This document shows, piece by piece, positions 1-10,956 of a stretch of DNA of 64,000 nucleotides (its first letter is position 1; each line of letters opens with the position of its first letter). This DNA comes from Tilletia caries (Eukaryota; Basidiomycota; Exobasidiomycetes; Tilletiales; Tilletiaceae). The stretch lies in NCBI GenBank assembly GCA_032718865.1, contig JALUTQ010000040.1, positions 620,001 through 684,000 of the forward strand. Reading direction: 5' to 3'. The translations under genes and the position numbers were made by a program. A model generated the notes under the pieces. The model saw nothing but the letters and a program-made list of their open reading frames with translations, had not been told where the DNA came from and did no database searches.

Positions 1-643
1 GACTGCGCCAGCTGATTCAGTAATCATGTCTGTGTAGCAGAGAGATATTGAGAGAAAGCGGGAGTATGGAAAGGTTGTTCGTTAATCATGAAGAATGCGA
101 ATTAGCGTCAGCAAATGGAGATGAGCGTCCGACCGTCAGTAAGGGATAAAGATAAGAGTCAGTAAGAAGCTGCCAAAGGTTGACACCAGTTGGACAAAGC
201 TCAGCATGAAGAGAAGAGTCAGCAACAAAGTAAGTCAACGTCAGTCTAAATCAGAAGGGCAAATGATATGAGATGAACGGGAGAGGCCCGACTAGGACGA
301 GTCATGAGCTGAAGCCGGACGTAAAAGACGCAGATGATGTAGACAAGAACGGTGAGCCGCGTGTGCTGTGTGCGCAAGAGAAGACGACGTCGAGATGGAT
401 GGATGGATGGATGGGTCAGTAGTCACTAGTCAGCATTCGGCAAAGGCGGAGTTGAGGAGACTGTAAAATAAGAGAGAGAAAGCAGGGATGAGGGAGTGAG
501 AGACTGACCGTGATGGAATGGCGAGGCGGATCGAAATACGGCGCAGCTTCGAAGAATGTCTGGCCTCTGCTGAGTGCTGACTGTTGGCATCAGCGAGCCT
601 GGATAGATGTAGTCATAAAGAAAGGTAGAATGTCAGTGAGAAA
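1..643. other. intergenic, no gene seen
   Basis: Purine-rich AG-biased DNA with a short GGAT tetranucleotide run at about 393-415. I see no convincing coding exon. The 3' end of the CGI121-like gene on the minus strand abuts the right side. Confidence 0.5.
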
Positions 644-1450
644 TCAAGAACCCTGGCCCAGTACGGAGAAAGATACTGACGGAAAACAAACGGAGGTGGA
701 GACGACTTGCGAGTGAAAGCGATGACCAGACGCCGAGCCATCTCTGGGAAAGTCTGAAGTGCTCATGTGGTCGAGGATACTTTGTGAGGAGACCGACGAG
801 GGGCCGACGCGGAGGAGGAGTAGGGAGGTTGTCGTGGCGGCGATACCGAATTTGCGAATGGATTCGCCGATCTGAAGCTCAGAGGCACAGGAGAGAAAGA
901 GCTGCAGCAGAGGAGGGTATGGAGCGTGATGGGAAAGATGGAACAGAAAGTCAAGTTGGAAATGAAGAGGGATCCAAGGACGAAAGAACAGAAGAGAAGG
1001 AGAAAGCCAGTCAGCTCGCCACCGGCTAAATGGTCAGATGCAAAAGGCAGCCAAATATCAGCTCACAGCTAACTCACATTCCCACTAGGATGTAGCGCAA
1101 ATATCACCTCCGAACGAACCGTCTTTGTCTTCATCCCGCCCTCGACCTCGCTCCCAACACCCTTCGAAACAGCCAACAGCGCCTGGTGCAAACCCGTCCG
1201 CAAATGCCGCTCGCTCGTGATCAGCCTGGCATCGATAAAGGCGTACTTGAGCGTCTCTCGCTCGGAAGGTGTTCCGGACGGGGCGGCGATCAGGCGGGAG
1301 CGGAGGGCTGAGGAGGTCGATGAGTCGAGGGAGGGGGAAAGGGCGAGGGCTGTGCTTTGGTAGGCGGGTGGCAGGTGGGGACAGGTGAAGACGAGGACGC
1401 TCGTTTTTTTTTTCAGCTCTCCTTTCAGGGGGTGCTCGTACGTTCGTTGC
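644..1450 (-). CDS. CGI121: KEOPS complex subunit CGI121-like
   Basis: CGI121/TPRKB is a small subunit of the KEOPS/EKC complex, which makes the t6A modification of tRNA and also acts at telomeres. Seen: a minus-strand exon ending at 1078 reads SALRSRLIAA, then KYAFIDARLITSERHL, then MKTKTVRSEVIF and ALHPSGN, which matches the family core (FIDA, H-L, MKT-R-T--SEI-F-L-P--N). A donor GTGAGT follows at 1077, and a CAG acceptor lets the next exon start at 871 with IGESIRKFGIAATTTSLLLL, the expected I-ES-R-FGI block. Both joins are phase 0. Unresolved: no ATG lies in frame with the first exon (its start around 1356-1450 must come from an upstream exon), and after about SQSILDHMS the reading no longer resembles the family, running to a stop at 644. 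A further intron or a C-terminal disruption is likely. Family call firm, ends approximate. Confidence 0.72.
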
Positions 1451-1932
1451 TGAGGATTTCCGTATGCATGCCTGCGACGCTTCAGATATGGCAAAGGTGG
1501 GAGCGAAGGCGATCGTGGGAAAATGCAGGAAGCGCTTTTGAATTTGAGTGGCGCCAAAGCACTTTTGTTTCGAAAAATCTGGCTCGCTGTTTCGCGGGAT
1601 CCGCGGTCGTCCTCGCCCCGACCTCCTCACCGCCTCACCGCTGACCTCTTTCCCTCCTTGCCCCCAACATCTCCAGCTTTCTCACGCCGAACAAGACCAG
1701 CGGCGGTTATCAACCGGGGCTCGGCCATGCTGCATTGTCCTGTGTCTGGCGGCTGGCCAGCATGGAGATGAACGGGGCCGCAATCGACTCATGTGATATC
1801 TTATCATTTTGGGGCTCTGGGCCCTCGTTCAAGACGTCAGACGCCCTCGAACAAGCCGGCTGTCGTCGCGCTTGAGGACTTCCTTTCTCATTTCAACCAG
1901 TCGTCTTCATCGCTGTCAGTCAGTTACAAACG

Positions 1933-1940
1933 TATATAAG
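1933..1940 (+). promoter_or_regulatory. TATA box of the secreted cysteine-rich gene
   Basis: TATATAAG lies about 130 bp upstream of the ATG at 2065 and is followed by a pyrimidine-rich CT leader (about 1965-2060), typical of well expressed fungal genes. Confidence 0.55.
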
Positions 1941-2064
1941 AGGGCGGCCTTCTCAATGCATTTTGATCCCTCCCCGCCTCACCACTCATCCCTCACCTTC
2001 CACCATCCACACCTTCCACCCTCCCAACTTTTACAGCTTCCAATTCCTTTTCCTTCCAACGGCC

Positions 2065-2655
2065 ATGAAATCGTTCACTGTCCTGTTGCTCATCGCTATG
2101 CTTGCCGTCATCGGTACCGTCAAAGCTGTGAGTCTCGTCCACAAGTCCCGTCTTCTCTCCCACAGTCTGGCATCATAACGTTTCTGTCTTTCCTCGCACT
2201 TTGTTACTCAGGAGACCCTCAGCCAGGCCATGAGCCACAGCTGCGATGTGAATGCCGCCAAATGCACACACACTGACGCCACTACAAAGTTCGTCGCGCA
2301 CACCGTAAGTGTCAACCATGTACAAGGCTCCTTTCAGCTGCGTTACTGACAATGTACTCTCCCATCTTGCTTTCTGTTCTACAGGCCTGCGTCTGCAAGC
2401 ATTATACCAATGCAGGCAACGGCGTACGTTCACAAGCTAAGCAGCAGCGCGTTCTGTTGGTTGTGGGAAACCGTGCTAGAGAACTTACGAATCAAACCTT
2501 TTGGCATAACTCTGTTGCAGAACTGCGTCAAGGGCTGCCAACGTTACAACCCCGGTTTTGGGGAAGACCAATGTTCCGACGAGTGTGACGGCATGCAAGT
2601 CAGTGAGGCTTCAAGTGACTGCATTTCTATGCCGAAGGGCTGCCCTCAGCCCTAG
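2065..2655 (+). CDS. small secreted cysteine-rich protein (effector-like)
   Basis: Four exons (2065-2127, 2212-2304, 2385-2423, 2521-2655), every intron phase 0 with GT...AG ends, give 109 residues and close in frame. Exon 1 is exactly a signal peptide: MKSF, then a hydrophobic run of Val, Leu, Ile and Ala ending GTVKA. The mature part of about 88 residues has ten cysteines, an even number suited to five disulphides, including CVCKH and NCVKGCQRY. It is acidic to neutral and has no membrane segment after the signal. I do not recognise a named family; length, Cys content and signal peptide fit fungal secreted effectors or other apoplastic proteins (inference). A TATA box and CT-rich leader precede it. 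A 1 kb MITE starts 431 bp downstream. The start is chosen because it gives the signal peptide and follows a good context (GCCATGA). Confidence 0.82.
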
Positions 2656-3077
2656 CCCGTCGATCGCAGCAAGGAGCAGCACCCAGCCCCTGCCAGGCGT
2701 CGCCTCCGTCTCGATCACTTTCTTCCCCTTGCAAACAGGCACATCCTTGCACTGTGAACGGTCTCGAACATTCTCACCGACCCCGCCAACTTCTTCATCC
2801 ACCTTCCGCCTTCTGATCCTTCCACCGTTTTCACCCCTCTTTACTCGACTTCGTCCGGCTGCTACATACGCTTCACGCTTGACGGTCCGGTCCCCTTGGC
2901 CAAGCGAGCATCGGGCGACCCATGTGACTTTCGTTTTGTCGGACAGATATTCCATGCTTCACGAATTCACACCAGAGTACGAAGGTCCTCGAGCCTTGTC
3001 TGCCTTCAGCCTTGCCCTGATCAAACCCATTCAAACTGGACGAAGCATGAAAGAGCCCCGGTTCGTCTCGATCTTGA
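2656..3077. other. 3' flank of the secreted-protein gene
   Basis: No convincing exon. One open frame runs here on the plus strand, but it continues out of the upstream gene in a different phase and has no family features. Confidence 0.4.
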
Positions 3078-3086
3078 ATGAATCAA

Positions 3087-4114
3087 TAGCCTCAGTGTCC
3101 CCAGGCTGCCCAGGTCGCTGAGCTGTGTGTGCGCTGATGATCAAAAAATGATCACCCCCGATTCCAACTCAAACGTCACGTGACCATTTGAGCCGGATCG
3201 GGAGCGCCCAGCTCGCTGGGCAGCCTGGGTGCCTCCACAAGCAGCTCCTTACAATGTAAAATCGCCACTCAGCACACACTCAGTCATAGTCTCATGCCCG
3301 CCCATAAATCATCATTCATTCCCCAAATTGATACATATGAGCAGCGATAGTGATTGCAGTGACAGCAGTGAAGATAGCGAGCGTGGTCGAGAGCGGCAAG
3401 CCGGCAAGTAGGCAGCGAGCGATGGGCACTGGGCAGGCAGAGAGGCGGCGAATGGCGCGAGGCACACGAGTGCAGGGAAGCGACGACAGGCTGGCAGCAG
3501 CGAGCAGGAAAGCAGGGAGGCGGCGGTGGACAGGCGGACTGTGGTGTGCGTATCGCAAGAAAGTAATGATGAGCAATGAACATTGATTGGTGCGGAACCG
3601 CAGAGACGCTCACCTCGAGACGAACAGAGGCACCTTCACGCATGAAGTGCGGCCGTTGGAAGCTGCATCCAAGACGAGAAGCACGCAAGCCGCAAGCTGT
3701 TGCCGACGAGGAGCAAGGGTCGCGATCCGAAGAAGCTGCAGGAATGAGGAAGAGGAGTGAGAAAGGCAGAGATGACTGGTGAGAGAGGAAGTGGTCAGCG
3801 GTCAGCGGTCAGCGGTCAGCAGAAGCACTCAGCTGGAAAGCGGCGCAGAAGGAAGACTGGTCAGCAGTTATGGCAGAGAAGCGCGCGCCATTGCGATGAT
3901 TCTGTCAGGGTGTTCTTTTGAGGTCTCTTGACAAGGGAGGGACACTTCTGGTGCGTGGTGTGGTGGTCATTTTACATTGTAAGGAGCTCCTTGTGGAGGC
4001 ACCCAGGCGTCCTAGCGGACTGGACGATCCCCGATTCGTTCAAACGGTCACGTGAATGTATTGGGTCTCGGTATCACAACGGTTCGCTAGCTACGCCTGG
4101 GGATACTGAGGCTA
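3087..4114. mobile_element. Mutator-type MITE with long TIRs and 9 bp TSD
   Basis: The outer ends are inverted: TAGCCTCAGTGTCCCCAGG at 3087 and its near-complement ending CTGAGGCTA at 4114. Similarity continues inward for about 175 bp (3087-3262 against 3966-4114), including a shared CACGTGA and the block GGGTGCCTCCACAA. The element is flanked by a perfect direct repeat ATGAATCAA at 3078-3086 and 4115-4123. A 9 bp duplication with long TIRs is typical of Mutator-like elements. The interior (about 3263-3965) has no transposase; it contains a GGTCAGC tandem run near 3795-3820. It ends 197 bp before the FUR1 start codon, so it lies in the FUR1 promoter region. Confidence 0.88.
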
Positions 4115-4310
4115 ATGAATCAATGAATCTAATCTCGTTGGGCCCGTCGGGCATGGGGATCTGGCGAGTTTGCCGAGCATTTAAGGTTGCCTCGGAGGGA
4201 AGATAAGTGGAACCGGCTCACCCAGCTTGGGCCACCTCCTCCTCCTGCTCCTCTATATCTCGATCGTCTCTACCTCGATCGTCACCCCCAACACACAGAA
4301 GACAGCAAGG

Positions 4311-5345
4311 ATGGCATCGACGACTTCAGTGACAGACTCAAAGCTGCCACCCAACGCAACGCGCTTGCCGCAGACCAACCAGCTCAGTCCGTCCGATCTC
4401 CTCGTATCCTGCCATTATGCTCTGCTCACACGCTCTCTCTCTCTCTCTCTTCGTAGACGCGCTTCTTACCATAATACGCGACAAGAAGACACCGCGCGAG
4501 CAATTCATCTTCTACAGCGGTCAGTCCCCCCCCACTCCCTCTCTCTCTCTGCATTTCTCCTTCCACACTCAACCCCCCCCCCTCTCTCTCACACGCACAG
4601 ACCGCATCATCCGCCTCCTAGTCGAAGAAGGCCTAAACCACCTCCCCATCGACACCAAAACGATCCAAACGCCGACGGGCCTACCCTACACCGGCGTCTC
4701 CTTCCAAGGCCGGATATGCGGCGTCTCCATCCTGCGCGCGGGCGAAGCGATGGAGGCCGGTCTGCGCGAATGCTGCCGCTCCGTCCGGATCGGGAAGATC
4801 CTCATCCAGCGGGACGAAGAGACTGCGAAGCCGAAGCTGTTCTATGCGAAGTTGCCGGAGGATATCTCGGAGAGATGGGTCCTTTTGCTGGATCCCATGC
4901 TGGCCACCGGCGGGTCGGCGTGCCAGGCGATTCGGGTGCTGTTGGATCATGGGGTTAGGGCGGAGAGGATCCTGTTTTTGAACTTGGTCGCGTCGCCGGA
5001 GGGCTTGAAGGCGATTTATGATGAGTTTCCGGAGGTGCGCACTATTAGTGGCTGGGTTGACCAGGGCTTGGATGGGAAGAGCTACAGTGAGTCCATTCTC
5101 TTTCCTCTCTCTCTCTCTCACCGCAAGTTTCCTGGGGTCGGGTGCTGAACATGAGACACCTTTCTCCCCTCATCTTTGCTTGCTGACAGTCGTGCCTGGA
5201 CTGGGTGACTTTGGCGAGTGAGTACCGTGCTGGACGCGTCCAGGCAAAGCTGACAGGAGCAGCCGTAGTCACTCATGGACGGATCCCCCCGACTGACAAC
5301 CCCCCTGCTCCTCTTTTCACGCACAGCCGCTACTTCTCCGCATAA
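4311..5345 (+). CDS. FUR1: uracil phosphoribosyltransferase
   Basis: Pyrimidine salvage enzyme: uracil + PRPP gives UMP + diphosphate, in the cytosol; it is also the enzyme that activates 5-fluorouracil. Five exons: 4311-4386, 4457-4519, 4601-5086, 5190-5217, 5327-5345, total 672 nt, 223 residues, closing in frame at TAA. Seen: LPQTNQL near the N-terminus, TIIRDKKTPREQFIF, RIIRLLVEEGLNHLP, GVSILRAGEAME, RIGKILIQRDEET, the PRPP-binding loop LLDPMLATGGSA, and the C-terminal signature GWVDQGLDGKSY...PGLGDFGDRYF that binds uracil. Length is normal for eukaryotic UPRT. Introns 1 and 2 contain CT repeats and C runs; the first donor is GTCCGT. The ATG is the first one that puts the conserved PQTNQL block in frame. 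A MITE ends 197 bp upstream. Confidence 0.96.
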
Positions 5346-6174
5346 AGAAACCATTCCCTCGCACAACACGCGCGCGCGCGCACCACGGGCTTCAGGTCTT
5401 CCTCGTCTCGTCACATCTCTTCCCCAGGCAAAGCAGGAGTTCGCAACAAGACTTGCAAAGCAAAGCAAGAAACAAAACCACACATATCGCTACCTCGGTC
5501 CCCAAGCTTACCTTCCGAACGACAACACCCCATCCATACTCTGGCCTTAGTTCCGTCGTGTTTCCCCAGCGCCCCCCACCAAACTGAAATCTCGTCATTC
5601 TCCCTTCAACTGTAAAACGTAAGCCTGCCGTACCTTTCGAATCTCACCGTATCGCTACATTCACAGGAGCTCCATTCATGTGTGCGCCATGTCCCGTCGC
5701 AAAGTAAACGGACGACACACGACAACCCCCTCGGTAGATGAGAAGGTACATAACAGAAGCTTACTAGTAGAATGAGCGCTTCGCGTCGTGCCTTATTGCA
5801 TATGGGACAGTGAATAAGAAGGAGGGGATTTTGCGATGTACGGTGTCGCGAAAAATCCATTTTCCCTATTCAAATGAGAAGACTGGGCTGACGCCTGACA
5901 ACGGCTGTACGATATGTCGACAGGGACTGACTGGTCGCCCCAACAACGACAGCCAGCAACCCCTTCCCCGAGGTGCAGGGTCACCGTCACGATTCCCACC
6001 CGACGGCCGTCATCTTCTCAATGAGGCCGGATCTGAAATTCCCTCTACTGGCGCCGTCTCAACCTCTCATACTGCTATCGCCATCGCCGTCGTCACTCGT
6101 CACCAACGTCGACCTGGATCATCAAGCACGACCTCAACGCGCCCTCACGCTTCAAGCGCAAGCTCACCGGAGAC
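5346..6174. other. intergenic between FUR1 and the next gene
   Basis: No conserved coding motif seen. It contains a (CG)n run just after FUR1 (about 5370-5385) and CT-rich stretches consistent with a promoter or leader for the gene starting near 6175. Confidence 0.4.
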
Positions 6175-7693
6175 ATGGATGCACAGAATGGTTCGTTCTT
6201 TCATTATCCTCTCCCTATGTCCACCTTGCGTACGTCCGGCTGACTCTCATAACCTCCCGTCCGCAGAAGAAACAAACCAAGCATTCTCCTCCCTCCTCAC
6301 AACCAAACTCTCCGACCTCCCCACCCCGCCCAAGGCAAACCACGCCCGCACACATTCCGCAAACGCATCCATCAACCCATCCGCCAACGCGTCCGCATCC
6401 GCATCGCTCCTCCCCAGTGGATCGGCCTCAAGACCGAATCCGCCTCATCATCATCGGCATTCGGCATCATAGTGCGAACGTGCATGGTACGGCGGCGGCG
6501 GGCGGAAGACCATCAGGTGGAAGTGCAGGGGCGGCGACGTGTTTTGGATCGACACCGGGCGTGTCGATGTATGCGTCCTCCGGTGGCGGTGTCGGTGCAG
6601 GGGATAGGGCGGAGTCGCGAGCGAGTACACCGCAGCAAGCGGGGTGCGGGACCGCGTGCTCCTCGGCCTCTGCTACGGATGGTGGGCACCGGCACGTAGT
6701 CGCGACAACGGCGCAACCCGCGCAAGGGTCGCGAGCGAGTAGACCGCAGCCAGCGGGGAGCAGGGCCGAGTCGTCTTCGGACTCGGATACGGACGCTGCT
6801 GCGGACGGCGACGAAGAAGGAGTGGTACGCGGAGGTCAAGGAGCGCGTCGACAACAACGTCGGATGGGAGACACCCGACGACATTGCGCCGGTTTTCAAC
6901 ACAAACGCAGGCGGTGCAGCCAGTGGACTCGGCGCGAGCCTACGCGGTGCCCTGGCTGGCGGACCAGGACGTGGTGCAGGTGGCGCCGGCGCTGATTCGG
7001 AGGAAGGCGGTTCTGGACAGGCTGGCGTGGATATCCCGCGCATGCAGACCAGCAGCTTCCTGGTTGGCGAGGAGATCACCAGATTTGGTGAGCAGAATGA
7101 TCGGAACGTTGCCGTTGGCGTCGCGGCCAGCCAAACCCTCCTCGAAGTCGCGCGCATGGAGACCGACAGCTTCCTCGTGGGCAAGGAGCGCCTCGGGGCT
7201 GGCGAGGAGGAAGATCGGAGCCTTGCCACTGGCGTCGCGGGCCTGGGGAGCATCAGTACTGGGAGCGGCACGCGGGATGGGAGCAGCGGAAACCGAGGCG
7301 GCGGCGGCAGCGAGAGCAATAGCGAGGGTAGCGATGACGGTCGTACCTGGTAGCGGGGGCAGCTCAAACCCGGGCTCGGCGCCTGCTCCGAAGATTCTGC
7401 GAGGTGGGAGATCGAGCCCGAAGATCTTGGGCAGTGCTGCGCTTGGTGAGGACGATGAGGCGATCAAGCCTCCGCCGCGACGCGTCAGTGAGGCCGTTTT
7501 GATCGATTCGGCCAGCGGGGACGGTGTCGGTGCTGGACCTGGGGCCGGTAACGGCGGCAGTGGCGCCGTTGGGTCGAGCGCGTTCGGAGGTCTGCCCTGG
7601 AACACTTCGGACGCATTTGGCGGATCGACCGCGACGGGCATCGGGCTGGTTGGGCAACGGCGTCCCCGCCCCAAGAAAAGGGATGTAAACTGA
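6175..7693 (+). CDS. hypothetical low-complexity protein, model unresolved
   Basis: The start ATG at 6175 (MDAQN) is followed by a possible intron and an exon reading NQAFSSLLTTKLSDLPTPPK, rich in Ala, Ser and Asn. Further protein-like blocks on the same strand lie in different frames: DVFWIDTGRVDVCVL near 6540, KKEWYAEVKERVDNNVGWET near 6810-6880, and a last exon ending DDEAIKPPPRRVSEAVLIDS...RRPRPKKRDVN with stop at 7693. I recognise no family. About 6610-6790 contains a roughly 120 bp imperfect tandem duplication (the sequence CGCGAGCGAGTA occurs twice), and frame changes between blocks imply unseen introns or decay. The final codons lie inside a dispersed repeat (7679-7862). Presence of a gene is likely; exon structure is not established. 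Confidence 0.35.
6940..7345 (-). CDS. possible secreted two-repeat protein, antisense
   Basis: On the minus strand an exon preceded by CTACCAG reads TTVIATLAIALAAAAASVS followed by AAPIPRAAPS, which looks like a signal peptide. After it come two tandem units of about 38 residues sharing APIFLL/VPIILL and the signature GLHARD; RDASGK and RDANGN open the two units. The amino acid repeat argues for real coding sequence. There is no ATG directly upstream, so a first exon would be needed. A TATA-like CTATAAATATATGG lies on this strand near 7866-7884. It overlaps the plus-strand gene, so at most one of the two models is right over 6940-7345. Function unknown. Confidence 0.35.
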
Positions 7694-7862
7694 AGAGAGA
7701 GGTCAGAGGACGGAGAAGGAAAGTAGGAAAGAATCAGTGTGGACAATTTGTAAGCTTGTGCAACGTGCAAAGGGAGGAAAGGATCAGCAGTACTCGTCGA
7801 TTGTTCCGAAGTATAGAAAGTGAGCTGGTGAGCAGGGAAATCAGTGGTCAGCACGGTCCTTG
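7679..7862. repeat. dispersed 184 bp repeat, copy 1 (inverted)
   Basis: The reverse complement nearly matches 33908-34092: both contain CTTTCCTACTTTCCTTCTCC and CCACTGATTTCCCTGCTCAC. Similarity stops abruptly on both sides. On its minus strand it contains a CT-rich leader-like tract; a TATA-like box lies just outside at 7866-7884. Confidence 0.8.
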
Positions 7863-9986
7863 TACAATCCCATATATTTATAGTTGGTGTGAATCCGTGG
7901 AAGCCACCTTTGTAAGTGGGGATTGTATTGCTTACGTAATATTTGTATCGGGGTTTACAATTGCAACTCTATTCCCTGGCTGCAAGCAGCTGCCAATACA
8001 ATCGCAACTCCATTCCCTGAAGGGCGTTTCTAATGGCCGCCCCGGGGCGGCCCTCCAATTGAGCCCGCCCCCCCTCCCACCGCTGCCTTCCAGACCCAAA
8101 ACCGCTGGTTCTTCGTACATAGCGTGATCACCAACTACAAGGTTTCCGGTGTTTCATATTTCATAATTCATGTCAATAACCCGTGAGACAATATCCGTGA
8201 GACCTGCAGGTTTCCAAGCCGCTGCAGTTCAGAATTGAGAGTCCGATCCGAACTCAACTCAAACGTGAACCCAGTAGCGTTGTCGCACCAGGCCGACAGC
8301 AACTTAATTTCCTTACAGTGAGCTGCACTTTGACAGGATTCCGGACTCGCCCTTTTCATCGATACTGCTTGCAAAGCAGAGGCAGCCAAAGAACTTTACG
8401 ATGGTATGCGCGCTATGTGCACGCTGGCGCGCTCACGCTTGACGAGTGTCACACTGGCCCACCGGGAGCCGAGCTGCTGTGCAGTGTGCTGACACTCTCT
8501 TACATGGAGCTGACTGCTCTCTCTCACCCCTTCTGGCTTCTTCTGCCTCTTTGTTTTTCTCCACTGATTCGTGCTTCCTACTAGACTGTGTATGCGCGAT
8601 CTGACACCTCTTCTTTGATGATTCACCTTTTTCTCTCTCCGCTCAGGCTCAGGAAGGACACCTCACACCTTGGCTCGCTCCCACCTCTCGATCTCCGCTG
8701 GAAGCGGCGTCCGCAGCTATCTGGATCCTGGGACAATCTCGGCATGCCTGGCGACAGTCGACGCAGTCTGTCTGACTGCACCTTTGCGGCTCGTCTCCTT
8801 GTCTACACCGCCAAAGGAAGTCTGCCCTTGCCAAAGCATTTTAGTCCTAAATGATCATGACACACCACCGGTGAATGTGCAGACTTGGGTAAAGAGTATC
8901 GCGCTTATTTAGACTTGGAGCAGACGTTGCTTAGGCTCTCACCAGACCTAAACTTGAGAATGGCTACAGACTTGAGCCCGAAGTCTCTGTACAGTCTGAA
9001 AGCCAATCAGTCTTCAGCCAGTCTTCACCTTCAAGTGTTCCGAGTTTCCGACAGTCGTACATAGATGGCAGACTGTCACCAGTCTGTTTGACGCACTGTG
9101 CCCATACCTTCTTCCCTTATCGAACAGTCTGCGTACATGCGTTCTGCCAGGCTGGCAAGCAGACTTCCGGAACTCTTATCAGTGCACAAGGCCGCCGCGT
9201 TCGCTCTACAACGACGGTTAATGGATACAACAGACCGCGCGCACTCCTCTATCACAGCTGACGTTCTCTCCTCAGTTCCTGGAGCTGACACTCTTAGATC
9301 TTCATCTCCTGCTCTTTGATACCTCCCTCAGTCCCTCTCTCCAGCAAACATCGCACAATACACCTGCATTGGCGGCGCGGGCAGCCTCGAATACACCGAC
9401 ACGGCCGTCCCTCGTGATTCGTCCCCCCCCCTCCTCGCGTCTTTTTCTCTATATTTTCTCACGCAGATTATCATTCTCCTCTTCACCGGCACACCTGACA
9501 CCACACAACCAAGAATGAAGATGATGATATACGTGTAACGTGATTGATTTCGGTTGTCAGGTTTGCGTCGCTTCCCTTCCCTCTCCATAATGACCCAATC
9601 CCAGTTCCTCCTCCGTTGCTGACGATTGCTTTTTGCCTCTTTAAAACACCAGAATCATATACATCTCCGCCCTCCGGCCAGCGGCCTGAGCATCATCAGA
9701 AGATGCGCACATCGATCACAGACAACGGGACATGGTGAGTTCCTTGGTCTATCCTCTCTATCCCCGCCCACGCTCCTGCGGCCTCAGACGTTACTAATAA
9801 TCGTTCCACTTCGTCTTTTCACGTTATAGCTTTTAATTCAAGGTGCGATTTCCGCACTCCTTTCGGGCTCCACACAGCACACTGCCAGTCCATTGCTTCA
9901 TGGCGCTTAACTTACTACTTGTCCCTTACCTAGGTATTCTTGGACTTCACAAAACCGTGAGTCATCGGCAGAGATCTCGAGAAGGG
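7863..9986. other. intergenic, GC palindrome repeat
   Basis: An 18 bp GC palindrome GGCCGCCCCGGGGCGGCC sits at 8035-8052, followed by GAGCCCGCCCCCCCTCCCACC-like sequence. The same palindrome with the same flanks (TTCCCTGAA... on one side, a C-rich tract on the other) is found inverted at about 19690-19785. It is preceded by two direct copies of a CAACTC(T/C)ATTCCCTG motif (near 7965 and 8005). About 8.9-9.3 kb contains scattered CAGACTT/CAGTCT words but no gene I can support. Confidence 0.5.
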
Positions 9987-10956
9987 CTACATGGATTGGA
10001 CCAGTCTGGGGTTTTGGACTATGGTTCGCCTGATTTTCCGGCAGAGGGCGTTGCCGGTCATGCCGCGCGCTCTCTGTCCGCGAATTGCAACCAGGAGGGA
10101 ATCTATGCCGGATTGATATTGACTCTTTCGACAGGATCTCTGCTCACTCACTCTCGTCTCCTCACTCTCTTGTTCGTACCCCTTACTGCGGCATTGAAGC
10201 CACTTTTTAATGCGCGTATCGTGCGGCACTGTCCTGCTGGCTGCTAGTAACAGGCTACGCAGTGAAGGAGTCATAGGGACATATTCTTTCTCGCGCCAGT
10301 GCAAATCATATCTCACATGTAGTATACTATCAAAACACAAGGGAATCGGTGAGGCATGAATGTACAGTTGAGCACGGCCGTAGAGCTCCGTGTCCTTGTC
10401 GTAATTTTTGCTCGGAGGCCATTGAGTCGGTGAGACGTCGAAGAGGGAGAAGAGGCCGATGTCAGAGGCGGCTGAGGCAGAACCGGCAAAGAAGGGCTTG
10501 TCGATAATCCCTTCGTTCGACTTAGGGAACCCGACCAAGACCTGGAGTGCTCTCATGAACCATTGCCGGCCTTTGTGGAGAGAAAGGGTGGCAGGCCCCT
10601 GAAGATCGAAAGTGAATGGGTTCAGTATCTGTTCCCTTAGTACGTTCAATCAAGAAAACAGTATGGAGCCTTCTCCTCACCTTGTAGCACGCCGACGCAT
10701 GCGCCTGAAGCAGCGGCGAGATGAGCGGTGGCGGAGTGAACGTGAGGGTAGGCCAGTCCAAAGCATGGATACCTATTCGGTTCAGCAAAAAAGGACAGAA
10801 AGAAGAAAACAGGGAAAGCGAAACTCTCTTCTTTCCATCGACCGGTTCAAGCTGGGGAAGGAACTCACACCTCGGTTTCTCAGCCTGCATCCCAATAACA
10901 GAGAACGACAGTCCTTGATCGAGATAGTACAGCGCCGCCTCCGCCGCACCGCGCAC
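9987..10956 (-). CDS. hypothetical protein, two or more exons
   Basis: A minus-strand exon reads ILNPFTFDLQGPATLSLHKG, then QWFMRALQVLVGFPKSNEG, then DKPFFAGSASAASDIGLFSL and NYDKDTELYGRAQLYIHAS, running open from about 10637 to a stop at 9987. An upstream exon-like block near 10868-10956 reads AALYYLDQGLSFSVIGMQAE. Composition looks like real protein, not a shadow frame, but I recognise no family, and I could not find a splice pattern joining the blocks in phase. Start unknown. Confidence 0.3.

Noticed and set aside
1085..1630. A 181-residue minus-strand frame overlapping CGI121
   Set aside because: It is the alternative frame of the CGI121 exon, which carries the conserved motifs.
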